Below are positions 8,666-16,853 of a stretch of DNA of 64,000 bases, piece by piece. A program made the position numbers and the translations under genes. The stretch is from Streptomyces sp. NBC_01267 (GTDB taxonomy: Bacteria > Actinomycetota > Actinomycetes > Streptomycetales > Streptomycetaceae), in the NCBI RefSeq assembly GCF_036241575.1, contig NZ_CP108455.1, positions 3,964,001 through 4,028,000 on the forward strand. The letters run 5' to 3'. Every line of letters begins with the position of its first letter. The stretch's first letter is position 1. The notes below the pieces were generated by a model. It was not told the origin of the DNA. It saw only the letters and a list, made by a program, of their open reading frames with translations, and did no database searches.

Positions 8666-10162
8666 ATGACGAGCGTGCACGAGGACCGGCCCGCACAGAA
8701 GACCGCAGAGTCAGTGGTGCGGCCCACGCAGCAGGACGAGATCGCCGCGACGGGCAGCGAGCTGATCGGTGGACCCATCGGGCGCTGGGCGCGCACCGGC
8801 GCGAGCCGGCTCACGCCGGTACGCGTCATCGCCCTGGTCGCGATCGGAATGTTCGCACTCGGCATGGTGCAGAAAATGCCCTGCTACGACTGGGCCTGGT
8901 TCCAGGGAGCCACCTCCCAGTACAACCACGCCTGCTACTCCGACATCCCGCACCTCTACGTCGGCCGTGGCTTCGCCGACGACCTCGTGCCGTACTTCGA
9001 CCGGATCAACGGCGACATGCCGTACCTCGAATACCCGGTACTCACCGGGCTGTTCATGGAGGTCGCCTCCTGGCTGACGCCGCACGGCGGCGCCATGCAG
9101 CACCGCGAACAGGTGTACTGGATGGTCAACGCGGGCATGCTGATGATCTGCACAGCAGTCATGGCTGTCTGTGTCGCACGGACCCACCGGCGTCGCCCCT
9201 GGGACGCCCTGCTGGTCGCCCTCGCGCCGGCCTTCGCGCTCACCGCCACCATCAACTGGGACCTCTTCGCCGTCGCCCTGACCGCAGCCGCCCTGCTCAT
9301 GTGGTCGAGGGGAAGGGCCCTGGCCTTCGGTATCCTCATCGGCCTCGCCACCGCCGCGAAGCTCTATCCCGTACTGATCCTCGGCCCGCTCATCGTGCTG
9401 TGCTGGCGCGCCGGGAAGCTGCGGGAGTGCCGGGTGGCCGTGTTCGGCGCCGCAGCGTCCTGGCTCGTCGTGAACCTGCCCGTCATGCTGCTCGCCCCCG
9501 AGGGATGGAAGAAGTTCTACACCTTCAGTCAGGAAAGGAATGTCGACTTCGGCTCCTTCTGGCTCATCATCACCCAGCGCACCGGCAAGCCGCTCGACAT
9601 CGGCCACGTGAACACCTGGGCGATGCTGCTGGTCGTCCTGCTGTGCGGCGGCGTCGCGGTTCTCACGCTCACCGCCCCGCGCCGCCCGCGTTTCGCGCAG
9701 CTCGCCTTCCTCGTGGTCGCCGCGTTCATCCTGACCAACAAGGTCTACTCACCGCAGTACGTCCTGTGGCTCATCCCCCTCGCCGCCCTCGCCCGGCCGC
9801 GCTGGCGTGACTTCCTCATCTGGCAGGCCTGCGAGGTCATGTACTTCCTGGGCATCTGGATGTACCTCGCGTACACGATGAGCGGCGACAAACCCAAGGG
9901 ACTGCCGCCCGAGGGCTACCAGTTCGCCATCGCACTGCATCTGCTCGGAACGCTCTACATCTGCGCGGTGATCGTGCGGGACATCCTCATGCCGGAACGG
10001 GACGTCGTGCGCAAGGACGGCTCCGACGATCCGTCGGGGGGTGTGCTGGACGGTGCCCGGGACGTGTTCGTACTCGGCCCCGCCGCCCGGTCGGCGCGGT
10101 ACGCCGCACGCGACCACGAAGGTGCGCATGTCGAGTGGGGCAGCAGCGCGGCAGACGAATAG
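8666..10162 (+). CDS. GT87-type membrane glycosyltransferase
   Basis: 498 aa with about ten transmembrane segments. It resembles the DUF2029/GT87 family (polyprenol-phosphate-mannose-dependent alpha-mannosyltransferases acting outside the membrane). An early extracytoplasmic loop (about 60-125) carries acidic residues (INGDMPYLEYPVLTG) like the catalytic loop of GT-C enzymes. The NWDLFAV and YSPQYVLWLIPL segments are family-like. The ATG at 8666 was chosen because AGGA precedes it. An ATG three codons upstream is possible. It sits after the PBP as in Mycobacterium (ponA1-Rv0051). Its acceptor is unknown. Confidence 0.8.
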   Translation: MTSVHEDRPAQKTAESVVRPTQQDEIAATGSELIGGPIGRWARTGASRLTPVRVIALVAIGMFALGMVQKMPCYDWAWFQGATSQYNHACYSDIPHLYVGRGFADDLVPYFDRINGDMPYLEYPVLTGLFMEVASWLTPHGGAMQHREQVYWMVNAGMLMICTAVMAVCVARTHRRRPWDALLVALAPAFALTATINWDLFAVALTAAALLMWSRGRALAFGILIGLATAAKLYPVLILGPLIVLCWRAGKLRECRVAVFGAAASWLVVNLPVMLLAPEGWKKFYTFSQERNVDFGSFWLIITQRTGKPLDIGHVNTWAMLLVVLLCGGVAVLTLTAPRRPRFAQLAFLVVAAFILTNKVYSPQYVLWLIPLAALARPRWRDFLIWQACEVMYFLGIWMYLAYTMSGDKPKGLPPEGYQFAIALHLLGTLYICAVIVRDILMPERDVVRKDGSDDPSGGVLDGARDVFVLGPAARSARYAARDHEGAHVEWGSSAADE

Positions 10163-10167
10163 ACACA

Positions 10168-10204
10168 GCGGAGGCGGGTTCCGGCAACCGGAACCCGCCT
10201 CCGC
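10168..10204. terminator. Bidirectional terminator between convergent genes
   Basis: A perfect 17-bp stem (GCGGAGGCGGGTTCCGG) with a CAA loop, between the GT87 gene and the alanine-racemase-like gene. Confidence 0.85.
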
Positions 10205-10260
10205 CGTGATGCTCTGCCGCCCGGCCCGTTCCCGGTCCGGCGGCCCGCTCGGTGATCGGT

Positions 10261-11292
10261 TCAGTGATCCACGAGGCGGTCGAACTGCGTTGTCGTATGG
10301 CGCAGATGGGCCACCAGCTCATCGCCCACCCTCGGCTCCTGCGCGTCCGAAGGCACGAAGAGGATCGACACCTGCATGTGCGGGGGCTCGGCGAACCAGC
10401 GCTGCTTGCCCGCCCACACGAACGGCGACAGGTTGCGGTTCACCGTGGCCAGGCCCGCCCGCGCGACACCCTTCGCACGCGGCATCATCCCGTGCAGGGC
10501 CTTCGGCGCCTCCAGGCCCACCCCGTGCGACGTACCGCCCGCGACCACCACGAGCCAGCCGTCCGAGGCGGTCTTCTGCTGCCGGTAGCCGAACCGGTCC
10601 CCCTTCACGACCTGCGTGACGTCCAGGACGGAACCCCGGTACTGCGTCGCCTCGTGATCGCCCAGCCACAGCCGGGTGCCGATCCGCGCACGGAACCGGG
10701 TCTGCGGGAACTGCTGCTGCAACCGCGCCAGTTCCTCGGCCCTCAGATGACTGACGAACATGGTGTGCAGCGGCAGCCGGGCGCTACGCAACCGGTCCAT
10801 CCAGGCGATGACTTCCTCGACCCCGTCGGAACCGTCCGTACGGTCCAGCGGAAGGTGCAGCGCGAAACCTTCGAGACGTACGTCGTCGATCGCCGCGTGC
10901 AGCCGGCCCAGATCCGCCTCGGCGACACCGTGGCGCTTCATGGAGCTCATGCACTCGATGACCACACGGGCGCCCACCAGCGCGTGCACACCGTCGACCG
11001 AGGAAACGGAACGGATCACCCGGTCCGGCAGCGGCACCGGTTCCTCACCGCGCCTGAAGGGTGTGAGGACCAGCAGGTCACCGCCGAACGAGTCCTTCAT
11101 CCGAGCGGCCTCGTACGTGGTGCCGACGGCGATGATCTCGGAACCGAAGCGCGTCACCTCGTCCGCGAGCCGGGAATGACCGAAGCCGTACCCGTTGCCC
11201 TTGCAGACCGGAACGATTCCCGGGAACTGATCGAGCACGGACTTCTGGTGCGCCCGCCAGCGCGCGGTGTCGACGTAGAGGGTCAGCGCCAT
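10261..11292 (-). CDS. Alanine racemase-like PLP protein
   Basis: 343 aa with an alanine racemase N-terminal barrel. VPVCKGNGYGFGHS carries the predicted PLP lysine at residue 31 and the Tyr of KxxxYG. The middle segments (GFALHLPLDRTDG, RIGTRLWLGD) follow the barrel pattern. It is shorter than normal alanine racemases (about 370-390 aa), and the C-terminal domain is atypical, so it is a paralogue rather than the housekeeping Alr. The ATG at 11292 starts the recognisable domain. It lies about 100 bp downstream of the Fem gene on the same strand. The pairing suggests a role in the interpeptide bridge or amino-acid supply for the cell wall. Substrate not known. Confidence 0.75.
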   Translation of the reverse strand: MALTLYVDTARWRAHQKSVLDQFPGIVPVCKGNGYGFGHSRLADEVTRFGSEIIAVGTTYEAARMKDSFGGDLLVLTPFRRGEEPVPLPDRVIRSVSSVDGVHALVGARVVIECMSSMKRHGVAEADLGRLHAAIDDVRLEGFALHLPLDRTDGSDGVEEVIAWMDRLRSARLPLHTMFVSHLRAEELARLQQQFPQTRFRARIGTRLWLGDHEATQYRGSVLDVTQVVKGDRFGYRQQKTASDGWLVVVAGGTSHGVGLEAPKALHGMMPRAKGVARAGLATVNRNLSPFVWAGKQRWFAEPPHMQVSILFVPSDAQEPRVGDELVAHLRHTTTQFDRLVDH

Positions 11293-11395
11293 GGCCGGAC
11301 CGGAACCTTTCTCGGAGCTGCGGTGTATCTGAGGTATGAACGGGACGAACGTGATTGTGAACTGGCCGAACGGGACGACGGCATCATCATCCCTC

Positions 11396-12514
11396 TTAAC
11401 GACGCGACATGTAGATGTCGAGCGCCTTGTGCAGCAGCTTGTTGAGCGGGAAGTCCCACTCACCGATGTACTCGACGGCCTCGCCGCCGGTGCCCACCTT
11501 GAACTGGATCAGACCGAAGAGATGGTCGGTCTCGTCCAGTGTGTCGGAGATGCCACGCAGGTCGTAGACAGTGGCGCCCATCGCGTACGCATCGCGGAGC
11601 ATGCGCCACTGCATGGCGTTCGACGGGCGGACCTCCCGCTTGTGGTTGGCGGAAGCGCCGTAGGAGTACCAGACGTGGCCGCCGACGATCAGCATCGTCG
11701 CGGCAGCGACGTTCTCCCCCTCGTGACGGGCGAAGTACAGCCGCATCCGGTTGGGGTCCTCGGTGTTGAGGACCGACCACATGCGCTGGAAGTACGAGAG
11801 CGGGCGGGGCCGGAAGTGGTCGCGCTCCGCCGTGACCTCGTACAGGCGCTGCCACTCGGCCAGGTCCTCGTAACTGCCCTGGACGACCTCGACACCGGCC
11901 TTCTCGGCCTTCTTGATGTTGCGCCGCCACAACTGGTTGAAGCCCTTGAGGACATCATCGAGCGAGCGATTCGCCAGCGGCACCTGATAGACGTAGCGCG
12001 GTTGCACATCGCCGAAACCGGCGCCGCCGTCCTCGCCCTGCTGCCAGCCCATCTTGCGCAGCCGGTCGGCCACTTCGAAGGCACGCGGCTCGATGTGCGT
12101 CGCCTCGACATCGCGCAGACGCTTCACATCCGGGTTCTGGATACCCGACTTGATCGCAGCCGCATTCCACCGGCGGATGACGACCGGCGGGCCCATCTTC
12201 ACCGAGAACGCGCCCTGCTCCTTGAGATGGGCCAGCATCGGCTGAAGCCACTCATTGAGATTGGGTGCGTACCAATTGAGGATCGGGCCCTCGGGGAGGT
12301 ACGCCAGATAGCGCTTGATCTTGGGGAGCTGCCGGTAGAGCACGAGGCCGGCTCCGACGATCTGGCCGTCCTTGTCGAACCAGCCGAGGCTCTCCGAGCG
12401 CCACTCCGTCTTCACATCCGCCCACGCCGGGACCTGGCAGTGGCTCGCCGCGGGCAGACTCTGGATGTACGCCAGATGCTGCTCGCGGCTGATGGTCCTC
12501 AGGGTCAGGCTCAT
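11396..12514 (-). CDS. femX: FemX-like peptidoglycan interpeptide-bridge peptidyltransferase
   Basis: 372 aa of the FemABX family, which use aminoacyl-tRNA to add bridge residues to lipid II in the cytoplasm. In Streptomyces the bridge is a single glycine and FemX is the housekeeping enzyme. Family signs are the double GNAT-like fold, RYLAYLPEGPILNWYAP near residue 70-90, YVYQVPLANRSLDDVLKGFNQLWRRNIKKAEKAGVEV, and the C-terminal HVWYSYGASANHKREVRPSNAMQW. Length is close to the family norm of 370-420. The adjacent alanine-racemase-like gene on the same strand and the nearby PBP place it in a cell-wall block. Confidence 0.88.
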   Translation of the reverse strand: MSLTLRTISREQHLAYIQSLPAASHCQVPAWADVKTEWRSESLGWFDKDGQIVGAGLVLYRQLPKIKRYLAYLPEGPILNWYAPNLNEWLQPMLAHLKEQGAFSVKMGPPVVIRRWNAAAIKSGIQNPDVKRLRDVEATHIEPRAFEVADRLRKMGWQQGEDGGAGFGDVQPRYVYQVPLANRSLDDVLKGFNQLWRRNIKKAEKAGVEVVQGSYEDLAEWQRLYEVTAERDHFRPRPLSYFQRMWSVLNTEDPNRMRLYFARHEGENVAAATMLIVGGHVWYSYGASANHKREVRPSNAMQWRMLRDAYAMGATVYDLRGISDTLDETDHLFGLIQFKVGTGGEAVEYIGEWDFPLNKLLHKALDIYMSRR

Positions 12515-12634
12515 TCGGGGCGCTCCTCGGCAGGCGTGTCCCCATGGGTACAGGGGCGTCGGCTCTCCCGCCGAAGCCTACTGCGACCGAGAATCGCCCC
12601 GACTGGCCGTATGGGACAAGTGGTACGGACGCAG

Positions 12635-12958
12635 TTAGCCGCCGACCACACCACCGAAGAGACCACCGTGCGCCATGGCGATGAAGAAGCCCACCGCCGC
12701 GGTGCCCAGCCCGAGGATCACGATGAACCGTTCACGCGTGGTGACCGAGATGAACATCCCGTAGCCACCGGTGAGGATTCCCACCAGCCCGGCCCAGGAA
12801 CTGAGCAGGTGCAGGTTGTGGAATATCGACGTGAAGACGGCCAGCAGACCGAGCACCAGGGTCACAGCGACCAGGGTGTCCTGCAGCGGGTGTGGTTTGC
12901 CGTCCGTGGCGAAGAGAGAGACCGAAGATCCGTGACTGTGTCGCGCTGCCTGAGCCAT
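12635..12958 (-). CDS. Small four-helix membrane protein
   Basis: 107 aa. After a polar N-terminus (MAQAARHSHG) there are about three to four hydrophobic segments (DTLVAVTLVLGLLAVFTSIF, AGLVGILTGGYGMFISV, FIVILGLGTAAVGFFIAMA), ending in a Gly-rich tail. The ATG at 12958 has AGGAGG seven bases upstream. I do not recognise a function. A small integral membrane protein at this spot next to rpsF is common in streptomycetes. Confidence 0.7.
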   Translation of the reverse strand: MAQAARHSHGSSVSLFATDGKPHPLQDTLVAVTLVLGLLAVFTSIFHNLHLLSSWAGLVGILTGGYGMFISVTTRERFIVILGLGTAAVGFFIAMAHGGLFGGVVGG

Positions 12959-13225
12959 CAGGCACCTCCTGGCATAAGGCGGCGCACAGTAGCGCCGCAC
13001 ACATCCCACGCATAGAGATTCTGCCCCCTGACCGCCGGATTTCAACCGGAAGCGGGTCTGCGGGTAGTCTGTACGGTCTGCACCGGTGTCTGCCCAGGCC
13101 AGGTCGCAATCCCTCTCCCCGGTGAAAGTGGATTGTCAGTGGCTGCCGATACCGTTGCGTACGCATCACGACCCTCCTGCCACGGAACGACCGTGGCCGC
13201 TGAGTCCAAAGGAGGTGGGTTCCAC

Positions 13226-13516
13226 ATGCGTCACTACGAAGTGATGGTCATCCTCGACCCCGAACTCGAGGAGCGCGCTGTCTCCCCGTTGATCGAGAAC
13301 TTCCTCTCCGTCGTCCGCGAGGGCAACGGAAAGGTCGAGAAGGTCGACACCTGGGGCCGTCGTCGTCTCGCTTACGAGATCAAGAAGAAGCCCGAGGGCA
13401 TCTACTCGGTCATCGACCTGCAGGCCGAGCCTGCGGTCGTCAAGGAGCTCGACCGCCAGATGAACCTGAACGAGTCGGTCCTCCGGACCAAGGTCCTCCG
13501 CCCCGAGACCCACTGA
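13226..13516 (+). CDS. rpsF: 30S ribosomal protein S6
   Basis: 96 aa, with the S6 start [19 protein letters not shown] and the [16 protein letters not shown] strand. The ATG at 13226 has a strong AAAGGAGG site. It is the first gene of the conserved rpsF-ssb-rpsR-rplI operon. The 267-bp upstream region should contain its promoter and leader. I could not define a specific element. Confidence 0.97.
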   Translation: MRHYEVMVILDPELEERAVSPLIENFLSVVREGNGKVEKVDTWGRRRLAYEIKKKPEGIYSVIDLQAEPAVVKELDRQMNLNESVLRTKVLRPETH

Positions 13517-13588
13517 GCAACTAGCTCAGTAGTCATCGGGTTCGAGTAGCAACAAGCAGCCCAGCAATCCCCGCCGAGAGGTTCACCC

Positions 13589-14191
13589 ATGGCAGGCGAG
13601 ACCGTCATCACGGTCGTCGGCAATCTCGTCGACGACCCCGAGCTGCGCTTCACCCCGTCCGGTGCGGCGGTCGCGAAGTTCCGTGTCGCGTCCACTCCCC
13701 GCATCTTCGACAAGCAGACCAATGAGTGGAAGGACGGCGATGGCCTGTTCCTCACCTGCTCGGTCTGGCGTCAGGCGGCGGAGAACGTCGCGGAGTCGCT
13801 TCAGCGAGGCATGCGCGTTGTCGTGCAGGGCCGGCTGAAGCAGCGGTCCTACGAGGACCGTGAGGGCGTCAAGCGCACGGTCTACGAGCTGGACGTCGAG
13901 GAAGTCGGCCCCAGCCTCAAGACGGCCACGGCCAAGGTCACCAAGACCACCGGCCGAGGCGGTCAGGGCGGCCAGGGTGGTTACGGCGGCGGTGGCCAGC
14001 AGCAGGGCGGCGGCAACTGGGGCGGAGCCCCCAGCGGAGGCCAGCAGGGCGGTGGCGGTGCACCCGCCGACGACCCGTGGGCCTCCAGCGCACCGTCCGG
14101 CGGTGGCCAGCAGCAGGGCGGGGGCAGCTGGGGCGGAAGCTCCGGCGGTTCCGGCTCGGGCGGCGGCTACTCGGACGAGCCGCCTTTCTGA
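13589..14191 (+). CDS. ssb: Single-stranded DNA-binding protein
   Basis: 200 aa. It has an OB-fold in the first ~110 residues ([34 protein letters not shown] strand), a long Gly/Gln-rich linker and the acidic tip SDEPPF that recruits replication and repair partners. It sits second in the rpsF operon, 72 bp after rpsF. The Gly-rich linker encodes near-repeats of GGGQQQGGG, typical of actinobacterial SSB. Confidence 0.97.
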   Translation: MAGETVITVVGNLVDDPELRFTPSGAAVAKFRVASTPRIFDKQTNEWKDGDGLFLTCSVWRQAAENVAESLQRGMRVVVQGRLKQRSYEDREGVKRTVYELDVEEVGPSLKTATAKVTKTTGRGGQGGQGGYGGGGQQQGGGNWGGAPSGGQQGGGGAPADDPWASSAPSGGGQQQGGGSWGGSSGGSGSGGGYSDEPPF

Positions 14192-14233
14192 GGCAGCTCG
14201 TACCCCACTTCTTGATCACACAGGAGAAACACC

Positions 14234-14470
14234 ATGGCGAAGCCGCCTGTGCGCAAGCCTAAGAAGAAGGTCTGCGCTTTCTGCAAGGACAAGACCCAGT
14301 ACGTGGACTACAAGGACACGAACATGCTGCGGAAGTTCATTTCCGACCGTGGCAAGATCCGTGCCCGCCGCGTTACCGGCAACTGCACGCAGCACCAGCG
14401 TGACGTCGCCACGGCTGTCAAGAACAGCCGTGAGATGGCGCTGCTGCCCTACACGTCCACTGCGCGATAA
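14234..14470 (+). CDS. rpsR: 30S ribosomal protein S18, zinc-ribbon type
   Basis: 78 aa, starting [20 protein letters not shown]. The CAFC pair plus a later Cys (GNCTQHQ) indicate the zinc-containing (C+) form of S18. In Streptomyces a cysteine-free paralogue is usually induced under zinc limitation elsewhere. AGGAGAA lies just upstream of the ATG. Confidence 0.96.
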   Translation: MAKPPVRKPKKKVCAFCKDKTQYVDYKDTNMLRKFISDRGKIRARRVTGNCTQHQRDVATAVKNSREMALLPYTSTAR

Positions 14471-14488
14471 GGGAAGGGTGACCGAAAA

Positions 14489-14935
14489 ATGAAGATCATC
14501 CTCACCCACGAGGTCGCTGGCCTCGGTTCCGCCGGTGACGTCGTTGACGTCAAGGACGGTTACGCCCGCAACTACCTGGTCCCGCGTGGTTTCGCGATCC
14601 GCTGGACCAAGGGTGGCGAGCAGGACGTGGCGCAGATTCGCCGCGCCCGCAAGATCCACGAGATCGCGACCATCGAGCAGGCCAATGAGGTCAAGGCCAA
14701 GCTCGAAGGCGTGAAGGTCCGCCTGGCCGTTCGCTCCGGCGACGCCGGCCGCCTCTTCGGTTCCGTCACTCCGGCCGACATCGCCTCGGCGATCAAGGCT
14801 GCCGGTGGTCCCGTCGTCGACAAGCGTCGCGTCGAGCTCGGTTCGCCGATCAAGACCCTGGGCGCCCACCAGGTGTCCGTGCGTCTGCACGCCGACGTTG
14901 CCGCGAAGCTCGGCATCGAGGTCGTCGCCGCGTAA
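14489..14935 (+). CDS. rplI: 50S ribosomal protein L9
   Basis: 148 aa with the L9 signature [21 protein letters not shown] and [14 protein letters not shown] at the N-terminus, a connecting helix and the C-terminal domain ending LGIEVVAA. It lies 18 bp after rpsR and is the last gene of the operon. A strong terminator follows. Confidence 0.97.
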   Translation: MKIILTHEVAGLGSAGDVVDVKDGYARNYLVPRGFAIRWTKGGEQDVAQIRRARKIHEIATIEQANEVKAKLEGVKVRLAVRSGDAGRLFGSVTPADIASAIKAAGGPVVDKRRVELGSPIKTLGAHQVSVRLHADVAAKLGIEVVAA

Positions 14936-14957
14936 TCGCTGCGCTCGGCAGAGCATG

Positions 14958-14991
14958 GAAAGGGCCGCACCCTCCGGGGTGCGGCCCTTTC
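14958..14991 (+). terminator. Terminator of the rpsF-rplI operon
   Basis: A perfect 15-bp stem (GAAAGGGCCGCACCC) with a TCCG loop and partial T-richness in the 3' arm. It ends 3 bp before a parS site. Confidence 0.88.
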
Positions 14992-14994
14992 GCC

Positions 14995-15008
14995 GTTTCA
15001 CGTGAAAC
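14995..15008. promoter_or_regulatory. parS: parS site 3
   Basis: Exact GTTTCACGTGAAAC in the intergenic space between rplI and the convergent MATE gene, immediately after the rplI terminator. Confidence 0.88.
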
Positions 15009-15091
15009 ACGCACCGATGGCCAGCGTTTGTTGGTCTGCTCGCTGGTCGGCCGGCAGAACGTCGCGTCGCTCGACCGTGAGCCGACAGTGC

Positions 15092-16429
15092 TCAGCGGGT
15101 GGCGCCGGTGACGATCCAGCGGCCCGAGCGGGCCCGCAGCCAGAGCGTGATCATCCGTACCGCCATCATCAGAGCCATCGCCCACCACAGTGCGGTCAGC
15201 CCGCCGCCCATCGCCGGTACCAGGAGTGCCACAGGGGCGAACACGGCCAGCGTCACTACCATCGCTCCCGCCAGATAGCGCCCGTCGCCCGCGCCCATGA
15301 GCACGCCGTCCAGGACGAAGACGATCCCTGAGACCGGCTGGGTCACGGCCACGACCAACAGCACAGGGAGCAGAACGTCCCGTACTGCTTGGTCGCCGGT
15401 GAAGAGCGGAACGAAGAGTGGGCGGGAAGCCACCACCAGTGCGCCCAGTACTACTCCGGAAGCGATCCCCCACTGCACCATGCGGCGGCAGGCCTGTCTC
15501 GCGCCCTCGGTATCGCCCGCCCCCAGATAGCGGCCGATGATCGCCTGCCCGGCGATGGCGATCGCGTCCAGAGCGAAGGCGAGCAGACTCCAGAGCGAGA
15601 GGACGATCTGGTGCGCCGCCACATCGGTGTCACCGAGGTGGGCCGCCACGCCGGTGGCGGTCATCAGGACGGCGCGCAGCGAGAGCGTGCGGACCAGCAG
15701 AGGCACTCCGGCCTGGGCGCAGGCCCGTATCCCGGCAGTGTCCGGCCGCAGCGAGGCACCGTGCTTTCTCGCCCCTCGTACGACCACCATCAGATAGACC
15801 GCGACCATGGCGAACTGGGCGATCACCGTGCCCCAGGCGGATCCCGCGATGCCCAGACCGGCTCCGTAGACGAGTGCTGCATTGAGTGCGGCGTTGGCGG
15901 CGAAGCCGCCGATCGCGACGTACAGCGGAGTCCGGGTGTCCTGGAGGCCGCGAAGAACCCCGGTTGCTGCCAGGACCACCAGCATCGCGGGGATGCCGAG
16001 GCTGGAGATGCGGAGGTAGGTGACCGCGTAGGGGGACGCGTCGGCCGAGGTTCCGAAGAGGCCCACCAGCCAGGGCGCGGTGGGCATGACCACGGCGATG
16101 ACAAGGGCGCCGAGCAGCAGGGCCAGCCAGATGCCGTCCATGCCCTGGCGGATGGCGGCCTGGAGGTCTCCGGCTCCGACCCGTCGGGCGACGGCCGCCG
16201 TAGTGGCGTAGGCCAGGAAGACGAAGATGCTCACGGCGGTGCTCAGCAGGGCTGCCGCGACGCCGAGGCCCGCCAGTTGGGGGGTGCCGAGGTGGCCGAC
16301 GATGGCACTGTCGACCATGACGAAGAGCGGCTCGGCGACAAGAGCGCCGAAGGCGGGGACGGCGAGCGAGATGATCTCGCGGTCGTGTCGTCGTCGGCTC
16401 GGCTTGGACGCCGTGGGGGCCAGTGTCAT
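15092..16429 (-). CDS. MATE family (DinF-like) efflux transporter
   Basis: 445 aa with about twelve transmembrane segments arranged as two MATE bundles. The first helix region has LAVPAFGALVAEPLFVMVDSAIVGHLG and the second bundle AGVPLLVRTLSLRAVLMTATGVAAHLGDTDVAAHQI, both MATE hallmarks. It is a cation-coupled multidrug or metabolite exporter of unknown substrate. The ATG at 16429 was taken as start (an upstream ATG at 16477 is less likely). It converges with rplI. Confidence 0.88.
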   Translation of the reverse strand: MTLAPTASKPSRRRHDREIISLAVPAFGALVAEPLFVMVDSAIVGHLGTPQLAGLGVAAALLSTAVSIFVFLAYATTAAVARRVGAGDLQAAIRQGMDGIWLALLLGALVIAVVMPTAPWLVGLFGTSADASPYAVTYLRISSLGIPAMLVVLAATGVLRGLQDTRTPLYVAIGGFAANAALNAALVYGAGLGIAGSAWGTVIAQFAMVAVYLMVVVRGARKHGASLRPDTAGIRACAQAGVPLLVRTLSLRAVLMTATGVAAHLGDTDVAAHQIVLSLWSLLAFALDAIAIAGQAIIGRYLGAGDTEGARQACRRMVQWGIASGVVLGALVVASRPLFVPLFTGDQAVRDVLLPVLLVVAVTQPVSGIVFVLDGVLMGAGDGRYLAGAMVVTLAVFAPVALLVPAMGGGLTALWWAMALMMAVRMITLWLRARSGRWIVTGATR

Positions 16430-16617
16430 GGGGGTCAATCTAATCTTCCACAGGTAAGAGATGCAATGTGTCTGCAACCCTTACTGAAGATCCCGCTTCG
16501 GCTCTTGTCGTGCGCTGTTTGTCGTGATCTTGGTCCAGTCGGGAAAGTTTTTCTCTCCCACAGCCAGTGGACGATGAAAGTGCAGGTCAGGGTGGTGGTG
16601 AGGGTGGTGCTATGACT

Positions 16618-16706
16618 TTGTCCACAGCGCTGTCCCCCGAGCCGTGCACAGGTTTCGGCGAGTTACCCACAGCATGTGGTCCTTCATCCACAGGCCCTGT
16701 GGATAA
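16618..16706. promoter_or_regulatory. Cluster of DnaA boxes upstream of dnaB
   Basis: An exact Streptomyces-preferred box TTGTCCACA is at 16618-16626, TTACCCACA at 16663-16671, TCATCCACA at 16684-16692 and TGTGGATAA (TTATCCACA inverted) at 16698-16706. Four matches or near matches in 90 bp lie between the divergent MATE and dnaB genes. The rest of the 424-bp gap shows no gene. Confidence 0.7.
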
Positions 16707-16853
16707 CAAGATTGGCTGACGGTGTCTGCGGGCCTAACGTGGACCGGCGCCCGACGCGCCGTTCGCGGAGTCGGGCCCCTTGTTTGTCGGTGCCGTGCCG
16801 TAAGAAAGAGTGGCATGGCTAGGTCCGCGGAGCGGACGGGAGGAGGCGGCCCG

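Noticed and set aside
5949..8696. A 915-codon open frame on the minus strand across the PBP gene
   Set aside because: It is the antisense shadow of a GC-rich gene whose plus-strand product has full catalytic motifs; the minus product has no recognisable domain.
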